A model generated the notes under the pieces. It had not been told where the DNA came from. It did not search any database and saw nothing but the letters and a program-made list of their open reading frames with translations. A stretch of 64,000 nucleotides of DNA from positions 62,001 to 126,000 of the forward strand of contig NZ_SDLT01000001.1 of assembly GCF_004522235.1 (NCBI RefSeq), in the 5' to 3' direction. The DNA is from Amycolatopsis nivea (GTDB taxonomy: Bacteria > Actinomycetota > Actinomycetes > Mycobacteriales > Pseudonocardiaceae). This document shows positions 50,438 to 58,675 of this stretch, piece by piece (position 1 is the first letter of the stretch; every line of letters begins with the position of its first letter). A program made the position numbers and the translations under genes.

Positions 50438-50788
50438 GTGTCCACCCCATCCCAGCCCCCGCTGGAACCGCTCCCCGCCGACCTGCTGCAAGACGCCGCC
50501 GCGACGTTCGGCCTGCTCTCCGCGACCGTGCGGCTGCACCTGCTGTGGCTGCTGTCGCACGGGGAGCGCGACGTCGGCACGCTCGCCGAGGAGACCGGCC
50601 AGACCGTGCCGACCGCCAGCCACCACCTGGGCAAACTCAAACTCGCCGGCCTCGTCCGCGCCCGTCGCGAGGGGAAGCGGCAGGTCTATGTGCTCGACGA
50701 TCCGCACGTGCGGCACATCGTCCAGCTGGCGGTGCAGCATCACCAGGAACTGTCCGGCGAGGCCGGGCGGCGCAGCAAAGGCGCTTGA
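50438..50788 (+). CDS. ArsR-family transcriptional regulator
   Basis: 116 residues from GTG 50438, preferred because gagagga is spaced 8 bases ahead; GTG 50411 and ATG 50429 are alternatives. The winged helix reads FGLLSATVRLHLLWLLSHGERDVGTLAEETGQTVPTASHHLGKLKLAGLVRARREGKRQVYVLDD. No ELCVCDL-type cysteine metal site is present; a C-terminal H-x4-H-x6-HH pattern (HVRHIVQLAVQHH) could bind Zn2+ or a similar metal as in SmtB/CzrA. Divergent from mgtA. The sensed signal is unknown. Confidence 0.9.
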   Translation: MSTPSQPPLEPLPADLLQDAAATFGLLSATVRLHLLWLLSHGERDVGTLAEETGQTVPTASHHLGKLKLAGLVRARREGKRQVYVLDDPHVRHIVQLAVQHHQELSGEAGRRSKGA

Positions 50789-50813
50789 GCTCTCCGGGAC
50801 GTAGAGTCGGGCC

Positions 50814-51536
50814 ATGGCCGAGCTGAACTTCTACTTCGATCCGGTGTGCCCGTTCGCGTGGATGACCAGCAAGTGGGTCCGCCAAGTCGCCCGCCAGCGC
50901 TCGTACTCGGTGGACTGGCGGTTCATTTCCCTGCGGTTGCTGAACGCCCATCTGGACTACTCGACGCACTTCCCGCCGGAGTACGACGCTTCGCACACGT
51001 CGGGCCTGCGGTTGCTCCGCCTGGCAGCCGCGGTGCGCGCCTCGCAAGGCCGCGAGGCGGTCGGTCTGCTCTACGAGGCGCTGGGGGAGCAGAACTTCGA
51101 AAGCGGTCTGGTCGAGCACACCGCCGAGGCCCGCGCCGCGCACAGCACCCGCTCGGCGGCTGCGACGGCCCTTGCGCGCGCTGGCCTTCCGACGGACCTC
51201 GCGGACGCGGTCGACGATGCTGCGTGGGACGCGGAGATCCAGAGGGAGACGGATGAAGCGCTTTCGCTGACCGGGAAGGACGTCGGGACGCCGATCCTGC
51301 ACTTCCAGCCGCCAGAGGGAGTCGCGTTCTTCGGGCCGGTGATCAGCCGCTTGCCGTCGGACGAGGAGGCGGTGGAACTGTGGGACCACGTGGTGGGGTT
51401 GGCGGCGTTCCCGGGCTTCGCCGAGCTGAAGCGGAGTTTGCGGGAGATGCCGCAGCTGCCGTCGTTCGGGGTGGGGGCGGGGGAGGCTGGGAGGGAACAG
51501 GATTGGCATGGCGGGAGCAGGAGGCTGAAGAAGTAG
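50814..51536 (+). CDS. DsbA-like protein of the mycothiol-dependent reductase (Rv2466c-like) group
   Basis: 240 residues from ATG 50814. The thioredoxin-fold start is FYFDPVCPFAWMTSKWVRQV, with C12 as the nucleophilic cysteine. The mycobacterial Rv2466c motif is C-P-W-C; here the second cysteine is Ala15. Helical lid, cis-Pro loop (VGTPILHF) and the FFGPVISRLP segment are kept. Rv2466c-like enzymes use mycothiol to reduce disulfides or activate nitro compounds. The last 20 residues are Gly/Arg-rich. It follows the ArsR gene by 25 bases and may be co-transcribed. Confidence 0.85.
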   Translation: MAELNFYFDPVCPFAWMTSKWVRQVARQRSYSVDWRFISLRLLNAHLDYSTHFPPEYDASHTSGLRLLRLAAAVRASQGREAVGLLYEALGEQNFESGLVEHTAEARAAHSTRSAAATALARAGLPTDLADAVDDAAWDAEIQRETDEALSLTGKDVGTPILHFQPPEGVAFFGPVISRLPSDEEAVELWDHVVGLAAFPGFAELKRSLREMPQLPSFGVGAGEAGREQDWHGGSRRLKK

Positions 51537-51561
51537 GCGGCTGGAGAAGCGCGGATGCGTC

Positions 51562-51915
51562 TTATGCGTCCGCGCGGGCGACCGAGCCGTTGTCGGTCAC
51601 GGCGTACACCTCGATGCCGAGCAGGGCGCGCACCCTCGCGGGAACCCGAAGGGTGTGCCACTTGACGCTGTCCGGCACGACGATCGCATACCGTGCGCCA
51701 GGCGTGCCGAACTCGCTCATCCGACGCAGGATTTGGCCCCAGAGGATGTCGGCGTCGATGCCCTTGTCCTGAGTGGCGCCCTTCGCTTCGACATGCAGCC
51801 GGTCGCCGGCGCGGATGGCGTAGAGGTCCAGGTAGCGATCCGGGCCGGGGCTGATCGTCCAGCCGTCGCGTTCGAGCCACGCCGCGAACGCGGTGGCCAC
51901 TTCGTTCTCCGTCAT
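51562..51915 (-). CDS. Small PD-(D/E)xK-like protein, unknown function
   Basis: 117 residues from ATG 51915. Residues 20-50 read GPDRYLDLYAIRAGDRLHVEAKG, i.e. D...(7-10)...E-x-K, the pattern of restriction-endonuclease-like folds (Holliday-junction or Mrr-type nucleases). The remainder (ILWGQILRRMSEFGTPGARYAIVVPDSVKWHTLRVPARVRALLGIEVYAVTDNG) fits a small alpha/beta domain that could be the C-terminal half of such a fold. No partner methylase or helicase is nearby, so nuclease activity and role remain open. Confidence 0.7.
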   Translation of the reverse strand: MTENEVATAFAAWLERDGWTISPGPDRYLDLYAIRAGDRLHVEAKGATQDKGIDADILWGQILRRMSEFGTPGARYAIVVPDSVKWHTLRVPARVRALLGIEVYAVTDNGSVARADA

Positions 51916-52044
51916 GCTGCCCGCCTATTCACCCGTCGCAGCTGATCACGGCAACTGTCGACTTCGTTACACCGTCGGAGAATTTCATCCCCCGAACGCG
52001 CGAACCTGACACACTGGGAGGTGACGACAACTCCGGGAGTGTCC

Positions 52045-52860
52045 ATGTCGCGCGACAGCTATCGGACAGTTCGTACACCGGACGGCCTCACCCTGGCCAG
52101 CACCCTCACCGAGCCGGACGGCAGAGCGCGCCGGGCTGTGTTGCTCGTGCAAGGGGCGAGCGTCACCCGCGAGGAAGGCGGGTTCTTCACTCGCCTTGCC
52201 GACCACCTGGCCGAGGCCGGCATAGCGTCGCTGAGAGTCGACCTTCCCGGGCATGGCGAAAGCGAAGGCCGCCAGGAAGATCTGACGCTTTTCGCGCTGC
52301 TCAACGTGATCCGGGCCAGCATCGAGCACCTTTCCACCGCTGTCCCGGGCGTGCGGACGTCGCTCGCAGCGGCCAGTTTCTCCGGCGGCGTCGCGGCGTA
52401 CTACGCGGCCAAGCGACCGGACGACGTCGAGCGGCTCGTCCTGTTCAACCCCCTCATCGACTACCGCGCGCGGTTCATCGAGGAGAAGTCCGCGTGGTCG
52501 GCGGACGGCTACCTCGACGACAACGGCGCCGCCGACCTCAAACGCCAGAATTATCTCGGTCACGGGCCTGGGTTCCGGCTCGGCCGCGCGCTGCTCAACG
52601 AAGCGTTCTGGTTCGAGGCGCGCGAAAACCTGCCGCGCATCACCGCGCCGACGCTGATTGTGCACGGCACCGAGGACACGTTCGTCCCGGTCGAGTCGTC
52701 GCGGGCCGCGGATCGGGAGCTGACCTGCGAACACCGGCTGCTCCAGCTCGACGGGGCACAGCACGGCTTCGCGGTACACGACGATCCCGGGTACGCCGAT
52801 CCGCAGACCCAAGCCTGGCAACGGCAGGTGATCGGCGAAGTCCGGGAATGGCTTCGCTGA
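52045..52860 (+). CDS. Alpha/beta hydrolase
   Basis: 271 residues from ATG 52045, chosen because gggag lies 6 bases before it; the GTG at 52021 has its purines touching the codon. The fold is clear: AVLLVQGASVTREEGGFF, LRVDLPGHGESEG (oxyanion/acid region), nucleophile in AAASFSGGVAAYYAAKRP (A-x-S-x-G rather than G-x-S-x-G), the acid in HGTEDTFVP and the His in GAQHGFAVHD. Esterase or acyl-peptide-hydrolase-like. It converges on the XRE regulator (4-base gap). Substrate unknown. Confidence 0.85.
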   Translation: MSRDSYRTVRTPDGLTLASTLTEPDGRARRAVLLVQGASVTREEGGFFTRLADHLAEAGIASLRVDLPGHGESEGRQEDLTLFALLNVIRASIEHLSTAVPGVRTSLAAASFSGGVAAYYAAKRPDDVERLVLFNPLIDYRARFIEEKSAWSADGYLDDNGAADLKRQNYLGHGPGFRLGRALLNEAFWFEARENLPRITAPTLIVHGTEDTFVPVESSRAADRELTCEHRLLQLDGAQHGFAVHDDPGYADPQTQAWQRQVIGEVREWLR

Positions 52861-52864
52861 CGGG

Positions 52865-54250
52865 TCAGCCGTTGAGCGCCTCGCGCAATTCCCGGACGTC
52901 CGGGCGGTTGTGCCACGGCTTCAGCACTTCCACGACCCGGCGGAGTTCCTCCTTGGTGCGCCGGGAGTTCGTTTCCGCGGCTCGCTGAGCGGAGACGAGG
53001 CCGGTTTTGGCTGCTTGGTCCGGTTCGCCGGAAAGGGCCAGCGAGTTTGCCATGAGGGACAGGAAGAAACCGTAGTCGCGCCGGGAGAATTGGGTTTCCT
53101 TCAACGTTTTCTCGTACAGCTCGACCGACCGGCGCGGTTCGCCCGCTTCGGTGTAGCAGATCGCGGTCTGCATATTCAGGAGAGTCGCGTTGAAGTGCGC
53201 GCCGAGGGGCGATTCGGCCGGTCCGGCGTCGTCCAGCAGTTTCCACGCGACGTCGAGGGTGCGGTTGACCTGATCGGCCGACGCGCCGAGCATCGCCTCC
53301 GCGCGGGCTTCCTGCTGGGCGGCTTCAGCCTGCAGCCGCCGGGGGAGCGACCAGGGGCCGTTGCGCACCGCCCTGGTGAGGATCAGCATCCGCCGCGGAT
53401 CGCGTTCGTCGTAGGCGACCTGGGCCTTTTTGAGCAGAATGTAGCCCTGCATCGTGCCGTCGCCCGCCGCCTGCGCCCATTCCATCGCGCGGTCGTGCCA
53501 GTACAGCGAATCTTCCATTTGCCTGCGGTCGCGGTAGAGCCAGCCGGCGAACTCCGCGCCCTCCGAACCGATTCGCAGCAGGTCGCGCTGATCCTCGGGC
53601 GCCGCGTCGCGGGCGATGCGGTCGATGATGTCCAGCACGCCTAGCGTCATCGGGAGCGTTTTGGCCGGACCGCGTTCGCCGTCCTCGTATTTGTACTGGT
53701 CGAGCTGCCGCCGGAAATAGTGCGTGACGGTTTTGTCCATGTACCGCCGGGGATTCTCCAGCGCTCGCGCGACGTGCTCGGCGCCGCCTATTCCCAGCGC
53801 GGGCAACGCCGCGACCGGCAGGCCGTTCTTGAGCAGTGAGCGGCGACTGAGCGGGCTCATGGCGTCCCATTCTGTGGTCGGAACCGCTGGCGGGGCCGCG
53901 TCGCCGGGTGCGGGCACGAGCCGGGCGAGGACGCTGGCCGCGACGGTCGCCCGGTCCAGCGGCAGCGCGACCGGACGCCCGTCCACGACGACGGGCAGCA
54001 GGACGCTCGGCGCTCCCGGCGGCCTGCGGAGGTCCGCCGGGGTGCCTTCCCGGAGCAGTTCCTCCAGCCGGGCGGGGCTGATGCGCAGCAGCCGGGCGAG
54101 CCGGTCGCGGCGGTGCGGACGCGGCTCGGACCGGCCGGATTCCCAGGCGCGGATGCTTTTTTCGTCGGCGGGCAGCAGCGCGGCGAGCTTTTCTTGCGTC
54201 AGGTTCGCCGCTTTGCGTGCCCGGACAAGTCCTTCTCGCCGTTCGCCCAT
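52865..54250 (-). CDS. XRE-family regulator with Tat-like segment and TPR-type domain
   Basis: 461 residues from ATG 54250. The helix-turn-helix is N-terminal: LVRARKAANLTQEKLAALLPADEKSIRAWESGRSEPRPHRRDRLARLL (residues 8-56). A Pro-rich linker leads to SRRSLLKNGLPVAALPALG (about 145-165), which looks like a twin-arginine motif but sits internally; such segments recur in this actinomycete regulator family and probably pack as a helix. Residues 190-461 are TPR-like helices (tandem W/A/Y pattern), a likely peptide-signal sensor as in AimR/Rgg-type proteins. Target genes are unknown. Confidence 0.85.
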   Translation of the reverse strand: MGERREGLVRARKAANLTQEKLAALLPADEKSIRAWESGRSEPRPHRRDRLARLLRISPARLEELLREGTPADLRRPPGAPSVLLPVVVDGRPVALPLDRATVAASVLARLVPAPGDAAPPAVPTTEWDAMSPLSRRSLLKNGLPVAALPALGIGGAEHVARALENPRRYMDKTVTHYFRRQLDQYKYEDGERGPAKTLPMTLGVLDIIDRIARDAAPEDQRDLLRIGSEGAEFAGWLYRDRRQMEDSLYWHDRAMEWAQAAGDGTMQGYILLKKAQVAYDERDPRRMLILTRAVRNGPWSLPRRLQAEAAQQEARAEAMLGASADQVNRTLDVAWKLLDDAGPAESPLGAHFNATLLNMQTAICYTEAGEPRRSVELYEKTLKETQFSRRDYGFFLSLMANSLALSGEPDQAAKTGLVSAQRAAETNSRRTKEELRRVVEVLKPWHNRPDVRELREALNG

Positions 54251-54434
54251 GGGCGACACCCCTTCGCAACAACGCGGGGTCGCTAGATTACCGCAGGTCA
54301 CCGTGTGCGGGGCAAGACGATTCGCTCGGTTGCCGCCCGCTTTTCGCCCGGTTTGCTGGCTGGTCCAGGCCACTGGCCGGCCCCATGGTGGGGAGGCACC
54401 GCGAAGACACTTCCGCAGCTGAGAGGTGGATCGC

Positions 54435-54794
54435 ATGAAGGCGGCAGCGACGCTCGGCGAGGCGGCCCGCACCGGCCATCCGGCGGTGGTCATCGGGTGT
54501 TGCGTGCTCTTGCTGCTGGTACTGCTCTCGATGTGGCTCTGGCACGCGCGCCGGCCGGTCGCGCCCCCGCGCGGGAAGCTGACCGTCCGCGACCTCCAGG
54601 CCCGGCTCGACTACGAGGTCCAGGCCGAGATCGAACAAGCCCGGCTGGCCGAATTCCGCCGGACGGCCGAGGAGGCCGCCGCCGAACGCGCCGGCGAGGA
54701 CACCGACGTCATCCCGAAAGTCGACGACACCGTCCCGCGGGAGGCCGACAGCCCGCGAAAAGGGGAGAAACCCGATAGAGCTCGGTGCGGTTAG
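54435..54794 (+). CDS. Single-span membrane protein, unknown function
   Basis: 119 residues from ATG 54435; gagagg lies 8 bases upstream, so the GTG at 54426 is rejected. Residues about 18-38 (AVVIGCCVLLLLVLLSMWLW) form one membrane helix, then a basic patch (HARRPVAPPRGK), a charged helical stretch (LQARLDYEVQAEIEQARLAEFRRTAEEAAAERA) suited to a coiled coil, and an acidic tail. Topology is probably N-out/C-in. Divergent from the XRE regulator. No family recognised. Confidence 0.65.
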   Translation: MKAAATLGEAARTGHPAVVIGCCVLLLLVLLSMWLWHARRPVAPPRGKLTVRDLQARLDYEVQAEIEQARLAEFRRTAEEAAAERAGEDTDVIPKVDDTVPREADSPRKGEKPDRARCG

Positions 54795-54827
54795 GAGCGT
54801 CCCGCCCATCGCTCACCGCACCGTTAT

Positions 54828-54877
54828 GCCTGCCCCAGCCTGGCGCGGCACGCCACCTCCCCTGGGCTGGGGCAGGC
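54828..54877 (+). terminator. Hairpin between convergent genes
   Basis: A 13-bp perfect stem (54828-54840 with 54865-54877) with a 24-base loop lies 33 bases after the membrane-protein gene and 28 before the end of the reductase gene. No T-run, so termination would be factor-assisted; it could serve both strands. Confidence 0.55.
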
Positions 54878-54905
54878 CTCATCGACGCGGGCCGGACTCG
54901 CCGAA

Positions 54906-55742
54906 TCAACGCCACAAGGCCGCCGCGGCACGGGCGTAATCGGCGAAGGAGACCGGCGGCCGGCCGGTGATCCGCTGGACGTCGTCGGTCACGTCGGCGG
55001 CCCAGTCGTTGCGGATGCCTTCGTACATGGCGGCGTAGAAGTCGGCGACCGGACCGGCCGTGCCCCCGTGGAGCAAGGCGTCGCGGAACTCGGCCGGGTC
55101 CATCGCCTGGTACCGCACCGGTTTTCCCGCAGCCTCGCCCACGATCGCGGTCATGTCCGAAAAGGACAGTGAATCGGGTCCGGTCAGCGAGTAGGTCTTG
55201 TGCTGATGCCCGTCCTCGGTCAGTGCGGCCGCGGCCGCGGCGGCGATGTCCTCGACGGAGATCGGCGCGACCCGGCCGTCGCCCGCGGGAACCGCGACTA
55301 CCCCGGTGCGGATTCCGCGCAGGATCGCGGGGTGTTCGGAGAAGTTCTCGGCGAAGACGTTGGGGCGCAGAATGGTCGCGGGCACCGGTCCCGTTTCGAG
55401 GAGCCGCTCGGCCTCGTCCAGCGGGAAGCCCTCGCCGGCCAGCCGCGCCGTCGTGGTGGACAGGTGGACCACCCGGCGAACCCCGGCGCTCTTGGCGTCG
55501 TCCAGCAGCGCCGCGACCTCCGTCGTGGGGTCGGGGCTGATCGGAAGCCACTGGTAGATCGCGTCCACGCCGTCCAGCGCGGGCGGGTAGGTCGCCGGGT
55601 CGCTCCAGTCGAACCGGACCGGCGTCGCCGAACCCTCCGGTCTCCCCGGGACCCGGACCGTGTGCCCCTGCTCGGCCAGCAACGACACCACCCGGCGTCC
55701 GGTGCGGCCGGCCGCGCCGAGGACAAGAACTGTGGTAGGCAC
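54906..55742 (-). CDS. NmrA-like NAD(P)-binding reductase (atypical SDR)
   Basis: 278 residues from GTG 55742. The Rossmann glycine motif is LVLGAAGRTGRRV at the start; VDAIYQWLP, VVHLSTTTAR and LRPNVFAENFSEHP follow the atypical-SDR/NmrA pattern, and the canonical Tyr-x3-Lys pair is absent. Such proteins act as NAD(P)H-quinone reductases, ergot-alkaloid-type reductases or redox sensors. It is divergent from the AraC regulator, which may control it; 124 bases separate their starts. Confidence 0.88.
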   Translation of the reverse strand: MPTTVLVLGAAGRTGRRVVSLLAEQGHTVRVPGRPEGSATPVRFDWSDPATYPPALDGVDAIYQWLPISPDPTTEVAALLDDAKSAGVRRVVHLSTTTARLAGEGFPLDEAERLLETGPVPATILRPNVFAENFSEHPAILRGIRTGVVAVPAGDGRVAPISVEDIAAAAAAALTEDGHQHKTYSLTGPDSLSFSDMTAIVGEAAGKPVRYQAMDPAEFRDALLHGGTAGPVADFYAAMYEGIRNDWAADVTDDVQRITGRPPVSFADYARAAAALWR

Positions 55743-55866
55743 GCGTTCCTCGCAAGGTAAGGTCGAATCGGCAACCACTTCACCGTATGAACGGGTTATC
55801 GACGCGCGCCATGACAGCTCTCGACAGATTCATATCCGTTCAGCGCGATGGCGGAGTGAATCGGGT

Positions 55867-56853
55867 ATGGCGATGCCGGTGAAAGCGGTCGGCCGTGACC
55901 ATGTGGCGGACGTCGTGGGCGACATCGTTGCCGCCCTCCGGCGCGGCGGCGTCGTCTACGGCCGGGCGCTGCTGCGGGCCCCTTGGGGCCTCGCGTTCGA
56001 GTCGCGCTCGATCGCCACGATCTACGTCGTGATCGCCGGTTCCTGCGTGCTCGTCCCCGACGGCGGAGAGGCGCTGCATCTCGCCCAAGGGGATGTCGCG
56101 TTGCTGCCGTCCGGCGCTGGACACGTCGCGGCCGACACTCCAGGCCGGTCAGCCCGCACCGTGCGCGAACTGTTCGGCGCCGACCTGGAGGAGCTGTCGG
56201 CCACCGACCTCGTCATCGAGGGCGACGGTCCCGAGACCGTTCTGGTCTGCGGTGCGTACCTGCTCGAACCTTCGCCGCAGCACCCGTTCCTGGCATCTTT
56301 GCCCGACGTCGTGCGCGTCACGGCGAGCCAGATGCGCGGCACCTCGCTCGCCGCCGCCGTCCACCTGCTCACTACCGAGGTCGACCACGCCGGCCGCGGC
56401 ACGCCCGCCGTGGTGGCCTCGTTGCTCGACCTGCTGTTCACCTACACCCTGAGGTCCTGGTTCCTCGGCCAGCCCGACCAGCTGGCCGGGTGGGCCCGCG
56501 CGCTCCACGACCCGGCGGTCGGCCCCGCGCTCGCGCTCTTGCACGACGATCCCGGCAAACCCTGGACCGTGGAGGCACTCGCGCACTCCGTCGGCGTCCC
56601 GCGGGCCCGGTTCAGCCGCCGGTTCACGTCGACTACCGGGCACACCCCGATGGAGTACCTCGGCATCTGGCGGATGACCGTGGCTGCCCGCCTGCTGCGC
56701 GAGGGCCAAGCCCCGCTGCGGCAGATCGCTCGGAAGGTGGGTTACGACTCGGAATTCGCGTTCGCGCGTGCTTTCAAACGGGTCGTCGGCCAGGCTCCCG
56801 GTCGTTATCGCGCGATGCACCGTCGCGATGAGGGCACCGCTGATACGCGGTGA
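55867..56853 (+). CDS. AraC-family transcriptional regulator with cupin sensor
   Basis: 328 residues from ATG 55867 (ggagtgaatc upstream); ATG 55873 is also possible. Residues 1-200 are the AraC-binding-like cupin_6 domain (WGLAFESRSIATIYVVIAGSCVLVPDGGEALHLAQGDVALLPSGAGHVA). The C-terminal double helix-turn-helix (about 225-320) reads TVEALAHSVGVPRARFSRRFTSTTGHTPMEYL...LRQIARKVGYDSEFAFARAFKRVVGQAPGRYR, typical AraC. It is divergent from the NmrA-like reductase, a frequent arrangement in which it activates the reductase. Signal unknown. Confidence 0.92.
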   Translation: MAMPVKAVGRDHVADVVGDIVAALRRGGVVYGRALLRAPWGLAFESRSIATIYVVIAGSCVLVPDGGEALHLAQGDVALLPSGAGHVAADTPGRSARTVRELFGADLEELSATDLVIEGDGPETVLVCGAYLLEPSPQHPFLASLPDVVRVTASQMRGTSLAAAVHLLTTEVDHAGRGTPAVVASLLDLLFTYTLRSWFLGQPDQLAGWARALHDPAVGPALALLHDDPGKPWTVEALAHSVGVPRARFSRRFTSTTGHTPMEYLGIWRMTVAARLLREGQAPLRQIARKVGYDSEFAFARAFKRVVGQAPGRYRAMHRRDEGTADTR

Positions 56854-56864
56854 TGACGGCAGGT

Positions 56865-57359
56865 TTATTCGCTGGGCAGGGCGGCGCGACGCGCGATCAC
56901 GTCCGCGGTTCCGCCTGTCGCTTCGAGCACGCGAGCCAGGACTAGCCGAGCCGCTTCGGCAGCGTCCTTGCCCGCCGATTTCGTCAGCCGCGCATCGAGT
57001 TGCTGCCGTATCCGGCGGCTGTCGTCGACGAGCCGCCAACCGCGGTCGGTGAGCTGGGCCCGGCGCACCCGGCTGTCGGCGGGATCCGGCACCCTCGCGA
57101 CATAGCCGAGCCGCTCCAGTTCGAGAAGGTGCTTCGAGGCCGCCTGCTGGGTGACGCCGAGAAGACCGGCGAGTTCGGAAACGGTGGGTGCCCGGTCGAT
57201 CAGGTGCTGGATCACGTACCCGTGGGAGTTGCGCACGCCGACGTGGCCCGCCTCGTGCAGCTCCGTCAGGATCGCCCGGTTCGCGGAACTGCCCGCCAGC
57301 CAGGCGAGGGTGGCGAAGTCGAGATCGGCCAGGTCCAGGGGAGTCACGGTGCCTACCAT
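56865..57359 (-). CDS. MarR-family transcriptional regulator
   Basis: 164 residues from ATG 57359. The winged helix is TVSELAGLLGVTQQAASKHLLELERLGYVARVPDPADSRVRRAQLTDRGWRLV (about 68-120), flanked by dimerisation helices; N-terminal LAGSSANRAILTELHEAGHVGVRNSHGYVIQHL is usual for MarR proteins with HxxxH-like surroundings. It is divergent from the SnoaL-like gene at 57399; the 39-base spacer is filled by two ACAAC-n-GTTGT palindromes and a consensus promoter. The stop is 11 bases from the end of the AraC gene (convergent). Confidence 0.9.
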   Translation of the reverse strand: MVGTVTPLDLADLDFATLAWLAGSSANRAILTELHEAGHVGVRNSHGYVIQHLIDRAPTVSELAGLLGVTQQAASKHLLELERLGYVARVPDPADSRVRRAQLTDRGWRLVDDSRRIRQQLDARLTKSAGKDAAEAARLVLARVLEATGGTADVIARRAALPSE

Positions 57360-57363
57360 GCAA

Positions 57364-57394
57364 TTGACAACCAAGGTTGTACAACTATAGTTGT
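57364..57394 (+). promoter_or_regulatory. Consensus leaderless promoter with tandem MarR operators
   Basis: TTGACA (57364-57369), 16-base spacer, TATAGT (57386-57391); the ATG at 57399 is 8 bases past the -10, exactly where transcription should start. Two palindromes overlap it: ACAACCaaGGTTGT (57367-57380) and ACAACTATAGTTGT (57381-57394, perfect). The second contains the -10, so a bound MarR dimer would block initiation. Confidence 0.8.
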
Positions 57395-57398
57395 TCTT

Positions 57399-57812
57399 AT
57401 GGACCGCGACCCGGTTGCCCTGGCGACGTCCCTGCTGCGGGCGCTCGAGGCCGGGCAGTGCGGCGAGAATCTTCGGAAGTACTTCGCCCCGACGGCGTCG
57501 ACCGTCGAGCATCCGAACCTGCTCAGGCCCGCGGGCGCTCGCGCCACCCTGGATCAGATGCTCGCGGCGTCGGAGTTCGGTGCCGGATTGATGTCGAGCC
57601 AGCGGTACGACGTGCGCTCGGCCGCGGCGGTGGGGGACACCGCGATCCTTCGCCTCACCTGGAGCGGGGTGATCGCGCGTGCCGCGGGCCCGTTCCGTCG
57701 CGGCGACGAACTCGTCGCGCACATCGCCCAGTTCGTCGAGACCGCCGACGGCCTGATCACCTCGATCGAGACCTTCGACTGCTACGAACCGTTCGACACC
57801 CAAGTCGTATAA
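57399..57812 (+). CDS. SnoaL/NTF2-like small protein
   Basis: 137 residues from ATG 57399, with no ribosome site because the transcript is probably leaderless. The NTF2-like cone fold is suggested by VALATSLLRALEAGQCGENLRKYFAPTASTVEHPNLLRPAGARATLDQML, YDVRSAAAVGDTAILRLTWSGVI and HIAQFVETADGLITSIETFDCYEPF. Such proteins are isomerases, hydrolases or binding proteins for small hydrophobic compounds. The divergent MarR regulator most likely controls it. Substrate unknown. Confidence 0.82.
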   Translation: MDRDPVALATSLLRALEAGQCGENLRKYFAPTASTVEHPNLLRPAGARATLDQMLAASEFGAGLMSSQRYDVRSAAAVGDTAILRLTWSGVIARAAGPFRRGDELVAHIAQFVETADGLITSIETFDCYEPFDTQVV

Positions 57813-57816
57813 CGCC

Positions 57817-58674
57817 CTATACGCCATCGCAGGAGAGCGTAGCGATCTCCATCCCCGCCAACCGCTCGGCGCTCACCACTACCTCATACGCGCAGAGAAG
57901 ACCCGCGCGAACCTCGATCCTCAGCACCCCTACCAACCGTCCGGCGGGAGCGAGCACCAGCCCGACATCCCCGTCGATCAGCGCGAGTTCAGCCAACCGC
58001 GCAGTCCCGGCGAACAGCTTCGTCCCCTGCGCGACCTCGTCCGCCCCGCGCAACACCGCGGCAGCTCCCGGCGGCAGCATCGCCGGATCGGTGCGCCGCA
58101 CGACATCCGGAGCGAGCACGGTCAGCAACGTCGCCATGTCCCCGCCCCGGGCCGCTGCCAAGAACGCCGTCACCACTTTCCGGTGCTCGGCCAGCTCCGC
58201 GACCGGCACGACCGGTTCGCCGCGCACCCGCAATCGCGCGCGGCTGGCGAGTTTCTTGGCGGTCGCGGGCGTCCGGTCGAGGATCGGGCCGACCGCGTCG
58301 AACGGCACCGCGAACAGGTCGTGCAGCACGAACGCCACCCGTTCGGGCGGGGCGAGCCGGTCCAGCACCACCAGCAGCGCCCGCCCGACCTCGCCGGCCA
58401 GCAGGATCTCGTCCTCGGGCACAGCGCCGCCGGCGGCGTCAGGCACCGCGGAGACGGGCGTTTCGCGGCGGGCGCGCAGGGCGTCCAGGCACAGCCGGGA
58501 CACCGCCGTGGTGAGCCAGCCGCCGAGGTTGTCGACGCCGGACGTGCGATTCAGCCGCAGCCACGACTCCTGCACGACGTCCTCGGCCTCGGCCGCGGAA
58601 CCCAGCATGCGGTAGGCCAGCGCGTGCAGCCGCGGGCGCTCGTCCTCGAAGCGCCGCGCCAGTGCGTCGTCCAT
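57817..58674 (-). CDS. ECF sigma factor with C-terminal SnoaL-like domain (SigJ/ECF41-like)
   Basis: 285 residues from ATG 58674. Sigma region 2 is RPRLHALAYRMLGSAAEAEDVVQESWLRL...NLGGWLTTAVSRLCLDALRARR, region 4 DRLAPPERVAFVLHDLFAVPFDAVGPILDRTPATAKKLASRAR. Residues about 170-285 are an NTF2/SnoaL-type domain, as in the ECF41 group, where it replaces an anti-sigma factor. The WLPEP linker motif typical of ECF41 is missing between regions 2 and 4 (VSAVPDAAGG instead). It is divergent from the flavodoxin-like reductase, whose promoter region holds an ECF41-like site. The stop is 4 bases from the SnoaL gene end. Confidence 0.9.
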   Translation of the reverse strand: MDDALARRFEDERPRLHALAYRMLGSAAEAEDVVQESWLRLNRTSGVDNLGGWLTTAVSRLCLDALRARRETPVSAVPDAAGGAVPEDEILLAGEVGRALLVVLDRLAPPERVAFVLHDLFAVPFDAVGPILDRTPATAKKLASRARLRVRGEPVVPVAELAEHRKVVTAFLAAARGGDMATLLTVLAPDVVRRTDPAMLPPGAAAVLRGADEVAQGTKLFAGTARLAELALIDGDVGLVLAPAGRLVGVLRIEVRAGLLCAYEVVVSAERLAGMEIATLSCDGV

Positions 58675-58675
58675 C

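Noticed and set aside
52865-54250. Tat-exported protein because of the SRRSLLKNGLPVAALPALG segment
   Set aside because: The motif is internal (after a helix-turn-helix at the N-terminus), so it cannot act as a signal peptide; the protein is a cytoplasmic regulator.
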